The notes under the pieces: model-generated
Seen by the model: the letters and a program-made list of their open reading frames with translations, nothing else
Database searches by the model: none
What the model was told of the DNA's origin: nothing
Shown here: one piece after another, positions 1 through 8,705 of the stretch
Layout: every line of letters begins with the position of its first letter
Position numbering within the stretch: position 1 is the first letter of the stretch
Origin: an uncultured Clostridia bacterium
Lineage (GTDB): Bacteria > Bacillota > Clostridia > TANB77 > CAG-508
DNA length: 15,601 bases
Reading direction: 5' to 3'
Assembly: GCA_947624405.1 (NCBI GenBank)
Contig: CANQKB010000027.1
Span: 1 to 15,601, forward strand
Position numbers and translations under genes: made by a program

Positions 1-1
1 A

Positions 2-3000
2 GTATATTACAATGAAGACTATGGAACAGTTTTTGTAGAATTTGTAGGACAAGGAGATAGTTTTCCAAGCCTAGAGAGTGAATTTACAAAGTCAAAAGTA
101 ACAATAACATCATACACAAAAGGAACAGCAGAGAAAATAGAATTAATCTATAGAGGAGAAGTAAAGGAAACAAGAGGAAAAGATGAAATTCAAAGTGGAA
201 GTGTAGCTTTTAATGTAGAGGAATATGGAACAGGATGGTACAAGATAAGAGCAACAGCTAGTAATGGAAATGTAAGATACAATTGGATAAGAGTAGCAAC
301 ATTAAATGGGAAATTAACACCACCACATATTGCATTAAATCCAGAAAAACCATCAAGTGGTTGGTACAATAAAAATCATGGACAAGTAACAGTAACAATA
401 ACGACCGAGAATGAAGGAGCAACATTAATCCACTATAGCTTAGGAGGAGCAAGTTTAGAAAACGGTGCAACAGAGGGAACTGATACAGAGCATGGAACAG
501 AAACAAACAGTGGGAATGCAAAACAGCCATTGACATTTACAATAGAGAAAGAAGGAACAAGTACAATCACAGCATGGGTAACAGATGATGAAAACTCAGA
601 ATCAGAAATAGCAAAAGAAGAAGTAAAGATAGACAAAACAGAACCAAATGAAATAGTATTGACAGCCAAAGGAAAAAATAGAGGAGACAAGAATGAAAAT
701 GGTTGGTACAAAGAAGAAGTAGAAATATCGATAAGTGCAGAAGATACACCATCAGGAGTTGCAGGATATTATACAAAAATAAACGAGCAAAATAAAAGTA
801 CAGATTTAAAGAATCTTGATGAACCGATAAAAATAACAGATGAAGGAACAACAAATGTAACAGTATACGTAGCAGATAAAGCAGGAAATGAAAAAGAACA
901 AAGTACAGAGATAAAGATAGATAAGCAAATTCCCAATAAACCAATATTGTCAGTATCAAAAGAAGGAGCAAGAGAATTTACATTAACAATAACAGTAACA
1001 GACCAAGGAGAGCAAGAGAAACAATCAGGAATAGACAAAGTAGAAGTAATAGTAACAGATACAGCAAATCAAAAGCAAGTATATAAAGAAACAATAACAA
1101 ATGCAGATAAAAACAAAAAAGATTTTAGTGAAACAAAAGAAATAACAGGATTAGAAGCAAATAAGACATATAGCATAATAGCAGTAAGTTATGATAGAGC
1201 AGGAAATAACAACACAAGCGAAGCAGGACAAGGAAGGACAAGATTAGTATTAGAAGCACCAACAATAACAATAACACCAATAGATGAATGTAAAAAGTAT
1301 GAAAATAATTGGTATGATGGAAATATAAGAGTAAAAATAGAAGATACAGCAAAAGACACAACTGCAACAGAAATAAAATATAAAATAACAGAAAATGGTA
1401 CAGAAATTACAAATACAGAAAAAAAATTCAATCAAGAAACACATGAAATAGAATTTGATATAAAGAAAGAGACATATCAAACAGATGGAGAATTTGTAAT
1501 AGAAGCATGGACAAGTGATGGAAAAGAAACATCAACTAGAAGTGATACAGAATCATTTAATAGAGATACAGAAGTGCCAGAAGTTCCAACAGTTTCAGTA
1601 GATGCTAATACAGTAAAACCAACAGAATTTACAGTAACAGTAAATGCAGAAGATAATAAAAATAATGGAACACAATCAGGAATAGAAAAATGTGAAATAA
1701 AGGTAGAAAAAGAAGACGGAACAGTAGTAAGTACACAAACGATAAATAATCAATCAACACAAAATAGTATAACATCACAAGAATGTAATATAAGTGGATT
1801 AACGCCAGGAGTAGAATATACAATCTATGCAGAGAGTACAGATAGAGTAGGACATACAAGATCAACAAGAGATACAGGAAATAAGTTAACACAAAAGACT
1901 ACCCAGAAACTAGAGACACCAAAAATAAAATTTGAACAGATTACATTCCCAAATAATGTAGACAAAGGACCAGTAGGGGATTGGTATAATGGAAATGTAA
2001 AAGTAACAATAACAGATGATACAGATGGTTCAACAGCAAAAGGAATAAAATATACTATAACAGGAATGAATGGCGAAAATGATAATAGTGAGAAAATAGC
2101 AGATTTTGATACAAATTCGAAAGAAATATCATTTACTATAGAAACAGATGAAATAGGTAAAAATAATGGGAATCATGAGATAAATGCATGGACATATGAT
2201 GAAGGAGGAAAATGTAAAAGTCCTGTTCATGGTACAATAAAAATAGATACAGTTGCACCATTAGAACCGAAAGTAGAAATAAGAGCAGATACAATAACAT
2301 CCACAGGATTTATAGTAACATTAAGTAATGTACAAGATGGAGGGACAGAAGGAAAATGGTCAGGAATACAAAAGTGTAATATAATATTAGAAAGTGATGG
2401 AGATAAAGAGACAATAACAATAAATGAAACAGACACAAATAATTTAAATGGAGATAATCAAATAACAGGGAAGAGAGGAGGACAATCATTTACAGTGTAT
2501 GCAATAGCATATGATAAAGCAGGGCATAAGACAGAAACGACAAGTGCAAATAAAAAAGTAGTAAAAACAAAGCAAGTATTACAACCACCGACAGTAAGTT
2601 TTGAAACAGAAGGGCCAGCAGAAAATTCAACATTTTTAAATTGCTGGTATAACGGAAATGTAAAAGTAACAATAACAGATGGAGCAGAAGGAAGCACAGC
2701 AAATAGGATATATTATCAGGTGAATGCAAATGGAATATTAGGAAGTATGCAGTGTGTTGATATACCAAAGGGACAAAATAATATAACATTTAACTTGAAT
2801 AAAGATTTAGAAGATACAAATAAAACAGATGGAAATTATAGGGTAATGGCTTGGACGAGTGATGGTTGGGAATGTTCTAAAAGCAATGGTTTATCAACAT
2901 TTAAGAGGGATGGTTCAAATCAGTTGATTTGCATAACAGAGATTGTACCTGTAGATTTACATTCTTTACGTATTGAGTATCAGTCGTTCAACTATCGGAC

Positions 3001-3786
3001 CAGCTTGGGCAGGACAGGGGTACGTCTCGATCGACCTAGTACGACTTGGAACTGGTGATACTGGTGTAGTTGAGGGGGAAAATCATCTTACAGGAGCGTT
3101 TTCGTATCCTCTAAGCTTGTCTTTTTGTTCTAAGGAAATGTGTAATTATGTTACTGGTGATTATGAGTTTTGTGCACTTTCGGATAAGGAGGAAGGTAAA
3201 GATAACGCTGGTAACCCTACCATAGTAACACCTTCAACCTTTACTGGGCGTACAAAGAAGTATAATTACACAGTGTGGGATGTTTCATCAGTAACTGAGT
3301 ATATAGAAAACACACAATTTAGTGGTACACCAAATATTCATGAAAATTATACAGCCGGATCCGGAAAGTTTACTTATGAAAATTGGGAGTTAGTTTTTGC
3401 GGATTCTTATACAACGAGTGACGTGGGCTATTTACCTGCAGGAAATTGTGTGTCGAGATGGGGAGACTTTTATTGTGCTGACTGGCCTACTTGGAGTAAC
3501 CGATATCGGACCTTGGTATTGGAATATGTGCTGTAGTAGTCGTCAAATCGATCCAGTGAATATTTTATTTAAATTTTGTTATGTTGGGACTACTGGAACT
3601 TTTGCTAGGGGCGATTGTTGGCAAATTTCAACATGCTATACTCCAATTGGGGCATTTGAACCAGTTGAGAGAAAAAAACAAGGTTCTCAATATAAATGTT
3701 CATTCTTATCCAATAGATGCTTAACTGAAGGTTTAAACACATCTGAAGGCCAAGAAGAATGGCTAGTGCGAGGAGATGATGCATAG
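2..3786 (+). CDS. Giant repeat-containing surface protein, 5'-truncated, read through two +1 shifts
   Basis: Open from base 2 with no in-frame stop, so the true start lies left of the window; about 1260 residues are visible. The protein is probably an extracellular adhesin-like fibre. Two domain types alternate: a 'WYNGNVKVTIT'-type Ig-like unit ending in 'AWTSDG', and a fibronectin-III-like unit with 'SGI.KC' and 'Y.IYA...DRAGH' motifs. From about base 2905 the text changes to a Cys/Trp/Tyr-rich tip of about 290 residues with more T and C. Two single-base frameshifts lie in the tip, at CGG 2996-2998 (frame 2 to 3) and CGG 3507-3509 (frame 3 to 1). Dropping the C at each gives continuous protein with 'NYGPAWAGQG' and 'NRYGPWYW' at the joins, ending at TAG 3784-3786. 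I see no LPXTG motif, C-terminal membrane segment or SLH domain, so anchoring is unknown. The family is not recognised by name. A decaying gene is possible, but the uniform form of the shifts argues against it. Confidence 0.8.
362..2730 (+). repeat. Tandem Ig-like / FN3-like domain repeats in the surface protein
   Basis: Five divergent copies of a unit that begins with Trp-Tyr start near 362, 702, 1310, 1982 and 2645. The last two are nearly identical over 'WYNGNVKVTITD'. Between them lie three copies of a longer unit (about 946-1260, 1588-1910, 2263-2580), each opening with a Pro-rich strand and containing 'SGI.K'. From the third copy on, spacing between WY units is about 660-670 bases, one Ig-like plus one FN3-like domain. 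The coding strand is strongly A-rich with many ACA, AAA, GAA and ATA codons. Reverse-strand open frames across this stretch are Leu/Phe/Ser-rich artefacts of that composition. The repeats fit a stalk that projects the C-terminal tip. Confidence 0.8.
2996..2998 (+). other. CGG +1 frameshift site 1 (surface protein tip)
   Basis: In the incoming frame the text is TTC AAC TAT CGG ACC. The zero frame ends 20 codons later at TGA 3056-3058. Skipping C2996 gives TAT GGA CCA GCT TGG and opens the next 500 bases. There is no stop codon at the slip site and no obvious Shine-Dalgarno-like stimulator upstream. The surrounding family is not recognised, so restoration of the frame is the only evidence for Gly here. 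Confidence 0.8.
3507..3509 (+). other. CGG +1 frameshift site 2 (surface protein tip)
   Basis: The incoming text is AAC CGA TAT CGG ACC, sharing the heptamer context TAT CGG ACC with site 1. The unshifted frame ends after nine codons at TAG TAG (3534-3539). Skipping C3507 gives TAT GGA CCT TGG TAT TGG and continues to TAG 3784-3786. CGA six bases upstream is read as Arg in the same frame, so only CGG behaves unusually. Confidence 0.8.
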
Positions 3787-3849
3787 GGTGAGTGACATTT
3801 AATCCAATTTGAATAAATATAAGTGGTTAATAAAAAGGCGAACCTAACA

Positions 3850-3897
3850 AAATAGTCGCGAGCTAGTGAATTAGCATTAGTTCGTGGCTATTTTTCA
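3850..3897 (+). terminator. Rho-independent terminator after the surface protein gene
   Basis: An 18-bp stem pairs 3850-3867 with 3876-3893, including several G-T pairs, around the 8-base loop 3868-3875, and runs into TTTTT at 3891-3895. It lies 63 bases after the surface-protein stop and ahead of the fprA promoter. The 303-base gap 3787-4089 holds this terminator, the promoter at 3939-3967 and an fprA leader. I see no other gene in it. Confidence 0.85.
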
Positions 3898-3938
3898 ATT
3901 GTTCCTTGAAAAATGTGTGAAATGTTCGCAAAAGTCAT

Positions 3939-3967
3939 TTGAATTTGGTGAGAATAAGTGGTATAAT
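3939..3967 (+). promoter_or_regulatory. Sigma-A-type promoter of fprA
   Basis: TTGAAT (3939-3944), a 17-base spacer and a perfect TATAAT (3962-3967) lie about 120 bases before the fprA start and just after a strong terminator. The 5' leader would be about 115 bases. I found no recognisable operator or riboswitch in it. Confidence 0.65.
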
Positions 3968-4089
3968 ACAAAAGTAAAGTGAAAAATTGAATTCACTTAA
4001 GCAATTAAAGTATATAAGTAGAAAAGTACAAGATTTTGTATCTAAAAATAAAAATCGATAGAAGAAACAAGAAAGGAAGGCGTTTAATA

Positions 4090-5259
4090 ATGAAAAATAA
4101 CAAAATGTATATAAGTGAAAGTATAGAATATATTGGTGTAGATGATAAAAATATTGATTTGTTTGAAAGCCAATATGTATTACCAAATGGTATATCATAC
4201 AATTCATATTTAATAAAAGATGAAAAATATGTAATCATGGATACAGTAGATAAAAGAAAGACTGATGAATGGTTAGAAAATCTAGAAGAAGCATTAAGTG
4301 GAAGAAAACCAGATTATCTTGTAGTATCTCATCTAGAACCTGATCATGCATACAATATTGAACTATTGGCTAATAAATATCCAGATATGAAAATTGTAGG
4401 AAATGATAAGACTTTTGCATTTATACCACAATTTTTTAATATACAAAATTTAAATGAAAGAAAAATTGTTGTAAAAGAAGGAGACGAGCTAAATATTGGA
4501 AAACACGTGCTACAATTTTTCATGGCACCAATGGTGCATTGGCCAGAGGTAATGGTAACATATGAAAAAACTGAAAAAATACTATTTTCAGCAGATGGAT
4601 TTGGTACATTTGGAACCATAGATACAGATGAAAAGTGGATTGAAGAAGCAAGAAGATATTATATAAACATAGTTGGAAAATATGGTATGCAAGTCCAAGC
4701 TTTATTAAAGAAAGCTAGCACACTTGATATTAAAATGATTTGCCCATTGCATGGACCAGTTTTAAAAGAAAATTTAGAATATTATATTGAAAAATATAAT
4801 GTTTGGAGTAGTTATAAACCAGAAGAAGAAGGTGTTTTAATAGCATATGCTTCAATTCATGGAAATACAAAAGAGGTAGCAAAAAAATTAGCAGATATTT
4901 TAAAACAAAAAGACATAAAAAATGTTGTATTAACAGACCTTGCAAGAGATGATATGTCAATTGCCATAGAAAATGCTTTTAGATATGATAAAATGGTATT
5001 AGCATCTTCAAGTTATAATTTTGAAGTGTTCCCACCAATGGATAATTTTTTACGTCAACTAAAAGGAAAAAATTATCAAAATAGAAAAATAGGAATAATT
5101 GAGAATGGAACATGGGCTCCAACTGCAGGAAAGTGCATTAAAGAGGTTTTGGATTCTATGAAAGATTTGACAATTTGCGAACCGATTGTAACTGTTAGGT
5201 CAAGATTGAATGAGGAAACAGAAAAGTGCCTTGAAACATTGGCTAACAATTTATTATAA
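4090..5259 (+). CDS. fprA: Flavodiiron protein (oxygen/NO reductase, rubredoxin-oxygen oxidoreductase type)
   Basis: A 389-residue soluble protein. The N-terminal metallo-beta-lactamase-like domain has the di-iron ligands H81, E83, D85 and H86 in 'HLEPDHAYN', then H150 ('MVHWPE'), D169 ('FSADGFG') and H221 ('CPLHGP'). The C-terminal flavodoxin domain starts near residue 249 with an FMN phosphate loop 'ASIHGNTKE'. The family reduces O2 to water (some members reduce NO) with electrons from rubredoxin or F420H2, and protects anaerobes from oxygen. Length is normal for the family (about 400). I chose ATG 4090 because AAGGAAGG lies just upstream at 4074-4081 and the fold begins soon after; an upstream in-frame start at 4036 would add an atypical basic leader. 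It has its own promoter and terminatorless exit toward copZ. O2 versus NO preference cannot be decided from the sequence. Confidence 0.93.
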   Translation: MKNNKMYISESIEYIGVDDKNIDLFESQYVLPNGISYNSYLIKDEKYVIMDTVDKRKTDEWLENLEEALSGRKPDYLVVSHLEPDHAYNIELLANKYPDMKIVGNDKTFAFIPQFFNIQNLNERKIVVKEGDELNIGKHVLQFFMAPMVHWPEVMVTYEKTEKILFSADGFGTFGTIDTDEKWIEEARRYYINIVGKYGMQVQALLKKASTLDIKMICPLHGPVLKENLEYYIEKYNVWSSYKPEEEGVLIAYASIHGNTKEVAKKLADILKQKDIKNVVLTDLARDDMSIAIENAFRYDKMVLASSSYNFEVFPPMDNFLRQLKGKNYQNRKIGIIENGTWAPTAGKCIKEVLDSMKDLTICEPIVTVRSRLNEETEKCLETLANNLL

Positions 5260-5264
5260 AAAAA

Positions 5265-5294
5265 TTGGAATAAATATAAAAAATGTGTTATACT
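5265..5294 (+). promoter_or_regulatory. Sigma-A-type promoter of copZ-copA
   Basis: TTGGAA (5265-5270), an 18-base spacer and TATACT (5289-5294), preceded by an extended-type TG, lie just before the copZ ribosome binding site (AAAGGTGGTG). No CsoR-like GC palindrome or CopY-like TACANNTGTA box is visible, so the copper sensor for this operon is not evident here. Confidence 0.55.
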
Positions 5295-5320
5295 AGGATA
5301 GGAAAAGGTGGTGAATATGA

Positions 5321-5524
5321 ATGGAAAAAGTTATAAAAGTTGAAGGAATGGCTTGTAATGCATGTGAAAACAGAGTACAAAATGCATTAAAAGAAATGAA
5401 TGGAGTAGAAGAAGTAAAAGCAAGTCATGAAAATGGAACTGTAACAATAAAAGGAAATGACAACATGAATATAGAAGAAATAAGTAGCAGAATAGAAGAC
5501 TTAGGATACGATGTAATAAAATAG
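5321..5524 (+). CDS. copZ: Copper chaperone CopZ, heavy-metal-associated domain
   Basis: A 67-residue single HMA domain with the Cu(I)-binding motif GMACNAC (C12, C15) after the first beta strand and the typical 'DLGYDV' end. CopZ proteins carry Cu(I) in the cytosol and dock with the N-terminal HMA domain of CopA. The start ATG 5321 is preceded by AAAGGTGGTGAATATGA. The copA gene begins 14 bases after the stop, so the two are co-transcribed. Length and motif are standard, and the frame has no CGG. Confidence 0.93.
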   Translation: MEKVIKVEGMACNACENRVQNALKEMNGVEEVKASHENGTVTIKGNDNMNIEEISSRIEDLGYDVIK

Positions 5525-5538
5525 GTGGAGGATGAGCA

Positions 5539-7745
5539 ATGAAAAAAATAATTTTGGCAATAGATGGAATGACTTGTTCAGCTTGTTCTAATGGGCTAGA
5601 AAAATATTTAAATAAACAAAATGGAATAAAAATAGCACAAGTAAACCTTGTAATGGCAAATGCTAGCATAGAATATGATGAAAAAATTTTGACAGTAGAA
5701 AAATTAGAAGAATTTGTAAAACAAGCCGGATTTAAATCATTAGGAGAGTTTAAAGAAATAAAGATTGAAAAGCAAAGTAAAAAGGAAACAGTAAAATTTA
5801 TAACTTTTACCGTTCTTGCTATTTTACTTATGTATATATCAATGGGACACATGATTAACTTACCTATAATAGAATTGCTTAATCCACATACACATAGTAC
5901 AAACTATATGATTACTTTATTAATAATAACCATAGCATTTTTGGGCTATGGTTTTGACATATTAAAAAACGGATATAAAAATTTAATTCATAGAACACCA
6001 AACATGGATACATTAGTTGGAATAGGAGTACTTGCAAGTTTTTTGTATAGTTTATACAATATGTATATGGTTTTTAAAGGAAATCATCATGAGGTCATGA
6101 ATTTATATTTTGAATCATCTGCAATAGTTATATATTTTATTAAATTAGGCAGATATATTGATGGAATAAGCAAAGATAAGACAAAAGAAGCAATCCAAAA
6201 ATTGGTTGAAATAACGCCAAAGTCAGCTGTAATTAAGCGTAATGGAAAAGAAGTAAATGTTACTATTGACGAAATAGTAAAAGGCGATATAGTAGTGTCA
6301 AAACCAGGAGAAAAAATTGCAGTAGATGGAAAAATAACATTAGGAAAAGCACATTTAGACGAGTCTTTTATAACAGGCGAAAGTAAGCCGGTTTCAAAAG
6401 AAGTACGGAAGTACAGTAATTGCAGGAAGTATAAATTATGATGGATATATTGAATATGAAGCTGAAAGGATTGGAAAAGAATCAACAATATCAGAAATAG
6501 TTAGGTTAGTTGTTGAAGCAAGTAACACCAAAGCACCAATTGCAAGAGTAGCTGATAAAGTATCTGGTGTTTTTGTGCCAGTTGTTATATTAATTGCAAT
6601 ATTATCATTCATTGGATATTTGGCCTTTGGGCAAGGAATAGATGAGGCTATAACAACTTTTGTAACAGTATTAGTTGTTGCATGCCCATGCAGTCTTGGT
6701 CTTGCAACACCTCTTGCAATAGTTGTAGCAGAGGGATATAGTGCAAGTAAAGGAATACTTGTTAAAAAGAGCGAGATATTAGAAAATGCGAAAAAAGTAG
6801 ACACAATAGTTTTTGATAAAACTGGTACTCTAACTTATGGAAAGCTTAAAATATCAAAGATAATAAATTACGATACAATAGAAGATAGTGAACTTATGCA
6901 AATTGTAGGAAGTATTGAAGAAAAATCAACGCACCCAATAGCACAGGCTTTTAAAGAATATTTGGAAGAAAACAAACTTGAAAAATTAGAAGTAACGCAG
7001 TTTGAAAATATAGCAGGACTTGGAATTAGTGCAAAAGTTGAATCAAGAAATGTTTTACTAGGAAATGCTAAAATGCTACAAAAATATAATATAAAAAATG
7101 AACATGCAGATAGTGAACAAATTTTGGCAGAAAAGGGCAATAGCATAGTATATGTTGTTATTGATAATAAAGTTTCAGCAATTATAGGAATAAATGATAT
7201 AGTAAGGGAAAATGCAAAAGAGGTTATTGAAATTTTAAATAAGAACAATATTCAAACAATAATGTTAACTCGGAGATAATGAACAAACAGCAGAAAAAAT
7301 TGCTAAAGATATTGGAATTACAGAGATAATACCGAATGTTATGCCAAGTGAAAAGGCGAATATGGTAAAAAAATTGAAAGCAGATGGAAAATTTGTTATG
7401 ATGTGTGGTGATGGAATAAATGATAGTCCAGCATTAACGAGTTGCAATATAGGTGTTAGTGTAAATACTGGTACAGATATAGCAATGGACTCATCAGATG
7501 TTATTCTTACAAAATCTGATTTAATGAGTATTATAAATCTAATAAATATTAGTAAAAGGACGATAAGAAATATAAAGCAAAATTTATTTTGGGCTTTTTT
7601 CTATAACTTATTAATGATACCAGTTGCTATTGGAGTACTAAAACCATTTGGAATATCGATAAATCCAATGATTGCAAGTTTAGCAATGGTATTAAGTAGT
7701 ATTACTGTTATATTTAATACTTTGAGATTAAAATTTGAAAAATAA
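5539..7745 (+). CDS. copA: Copper-exporting P1B-type ATPase, intact if two CGG +1 shifts are read
   Basis: Read through two shifts this is a 734-residue CopA: one HMA domain (GMTCSAC, C13 and C16), membrane segments from about residue 80, actuator loop TGES (279-282), the Cu-transfer motif CPC (382-384), the phosphorylation motif DKTGTLT (426-432, Asp426), TGDN around Gly578, GDGIND (623-628), and two final membrane helices. It pumps Cu(I) out of the cytosol using ATP. The frame moves from 1 to 2 at CGG 6406-6408 and from 2 to 3 at CGG 7271-7273. Each time the overlapping +1 codon is GGA at a glycine conserved in the family. All catalytic motifs survive, which is unusual for a pseudogene. The start ATG 5539 has GGTGGAGGATG upstream. 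A conventional pipeline would split this gene into three fragments. Confidence 0.9.
6406..6408 (+). other. CGG +1 frameshift site 3 (copA, actuator domain)
   Basis: The text is AAA GAA GTA CGG AAG. The zero frame stops after 11 codons at TGA 6439-6441. Dropping C6406 gives GTA GGA AGT ACA GTA, that is V-G-S-T-V, with Gly290 eight residues after the TGES motif. In CopA proteins this position is normally Gly (pattern V-G-[DS]-x-V-I-x-G). Confidence 0.88.
7271..7273 (+). other. CGG +1 frameshift site 4 (copA, TGDN motif)
   Basis: The text is ATG TTA ACT CGG AGA TAA. The zero frame stops two codons later. Dropping C7271 gives ACT GGA GAT AAT, restoring the P-type ATPase motif T-G-D-N in 'MLTGDNEQTA' with Gly578. 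This motif helps coordinate nucleotide and Mg and is almost invariant, so decoding as Gly is strongly implied. Confidence 0.92.
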
Positions 7746-7864
7746 ACCAACAAACTATCCTTGGAGCTGTTGAAATAAGCACATTTATGCAAAAACAGTT
7801 TATGGATAAGGAGATGAAAGAATAGAAAATTTTACTCACTAAATGTAAGCACTTTTGTAAATTC

Positions 7865-7886
7865 TTTGTGAATAAAAATTCACAAA
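7865..7886. repeat. Perfect 9-bp inverted repeat in the copA-ftsE gap
   Basis: TTTGTGAAT (7865-7873), the 4-base spacer AAAA and ATTCACAAA (7878-7886) form a perfect hairpin or dyad about 120 bases after copA. No T-tract follows on either strand, so it is not a standard terminator; it could be an operator or an RNA-stabilising hairpin. The 271-base gap 7746-8016 otherwise holds only the ftsE promoter and A-rich sequence, with no convincing gene. Confidence 0.5.
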
Positions 7887-7952
7887 AGACGATAAAACAA
7901 GTAAAAACAATAAAAAACGAGAAAAAAATTCCTTATTTATCAAAAAAAACTA

Positions 7953-7981
7953 TTGCAATAATCTAAAAAAATTGTTATTAT
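7953..7981 (+). promoter_or_regulatory. Sigma-A-type promoter of the ftsEX cluster
   Basis: TTGCAA (7953-7958), a 17-base spacer and TATTAT (7976-7981) lie 35 bases before the ftsE start. A shifted TATATA overlaps the -10. The match is good, but the region is so A/T-rich that chance matches are frequent. Confidence 0.5.
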
Positions 7982-8016
7982 ATATAGAGAAAAATTAATA
8001 GGAGTATTATGTCCAA

Positions 8017-8705
8017 ATGATAGAATTTAGAAATGTAAATAAAAAATATGGAACAGGCATTGAGGCAGTAAACAATGCTAATTTTATCATAGAAAAAGGA
8101 GAATTTGCATTTTTAGTAGGAAGTTCAGGCTCAGGAAAATCAACATTGATAAAGCTTATTTTGAAAGAAGAAGAACCATCATCAGGAAATATAATAATAA
8201 ATGGTAAAGATACTACATTCCTAAAAAAAAGCAGAATCCCATATTTAAGAAGAAGCATGGGAATAGTTTTTCAAGACTTTAGATTACTTCCAGATAAAAC
8301 AGTATATGACAATGTTGCATATGCTATGTATATAGTGCGTGCAACACAAAGGCATATTAGAAGACAAGTACCTATGGTATTATCACTTGTAGGGTTAAGT
8401 GGAAAAGCAAAAATGTATCCACATGAATTATCACGGAGGAGAACAACAAAGAGTTGCTCTTGCACGTGCATTAGTGAATAATCCATCAATGCTAATTGCA
8501 GATGAACCTACACGGAAACTTAGATCCAGATACGGCATGGGAAATAATGAATTTACTTAATGAAATTAACATGAGAGGTACTACAGTAATTGTCGCAACA
8601 CATGCAAAGGACATAGTTGACAAGATGAAAAAGAGAGTTATAAAGATAGAAAAAGGCAACATAGTAAGAGATGATAAAAAGGGTGGTTATGATAGTGAGA
8701 TATAA
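8017..8705 (+). CDS. ftsE: Cell-division ABC ATPase FtsE, intact if two CGG +1 shifts are read
   Basis: With two +1 shifts the product is 228 residues, the usual FtsE length. It has Walker A GSSGSGKST (35-43), a Q-loop in 'VFQDFRLLPD', the ABC signature LSGGEQQR with Gly140 at the first shift, Walker B and D-loop ADEPTGNLD with Gly166 at the second, and the switch histidine H195 in 'VATHAKD'. FtsE is the cytosolic ATPase of the FtsEX complex, which transmits ATP binding to an extracytoplasmic peptidoglycan hydrolase at the division site. The frame goes from 1 to 2 at 8434 and from 2 to 3 at 8513. ATG 8017 is chosen because MIEFRNV is the family's N-terminus. The GGAG at 8001-8004 is rather far from it and better placed for a three-codon ATG TCC AAA TGA at 8009 that overlaps this start. 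The gene overlaps ftsX by 11 bases. Confidence 0.92.
8434..8436 (+). other. CGG +1 frameshift site 5 (ftsE, ABC signature)
   Basis: The text is GAA TTA TCA CGG AGG AGA. The zero frame ends after 15 codons at TAA. Dropping C8434 gives TCA GGA GGA GAA CAA CAA, the ABC signature S-G-G-E-Q-Q with Gly140. This glycine contacts the ATP gamma-phosphate in the closed dimer and is essentially invariant in the family. Confidence 0.93.
8513..8515 (+). other. CGG +1 frameshift site 6 (ftsE, DEPTGNLD)
   Basis: The text is GAA CCT ACA CGG AAA CTT. The zero frame ends after 15 codons at TAA. Dropping C8513 gives ACA GGA AAC TTA GAT, the D-E-P-T-G-N-L-D motif with Gly166. It lies only 79 bases after site 5, so both shifts must work in the same pass for any full-length FtsE to be made. 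Confidence 0.93.

Noticed and set aside
258..2789. Several reverse-strand ORFs opposite the surface protein
   Set aside because: They are Leu/Phe/Ser-rich antisense images of A-rich coding repeats, with no ribosome binding sites or domains.
3420..3660. Diversity-generating retroelement variable region in the surface-protein tip
   Set aside because: The Cys/Trp/Asn-rich text is superficially similar, but no template repeat or reverse transcriptase gene is in the window, and I see no AAY-rich pattern; it would need a search of the flanking DNA.
7746..8016. Small gene or terminator between copA and ftsE
   Set aside because: No start with a ribosome binding site leads to a plausible protein, and the hairpin at 7865-7886 has no T-tract.
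2996..8705. Interpreting copA, ftsE, dpaB and the surface protein as ordinary pseudogenes
   Set aside because: Seven lesions of one identical type, no stops, deletions or motif losses besides, normal corrected lengths, and core housekeeping functions make random decay implausible.
2996..8705. CGG reassigned to a different amino acid in frame
   Set aside because: Reading any amino acid at CGG without a shift leaves the downstream text out of frame and soon stopped; a frame change is needed at every site.
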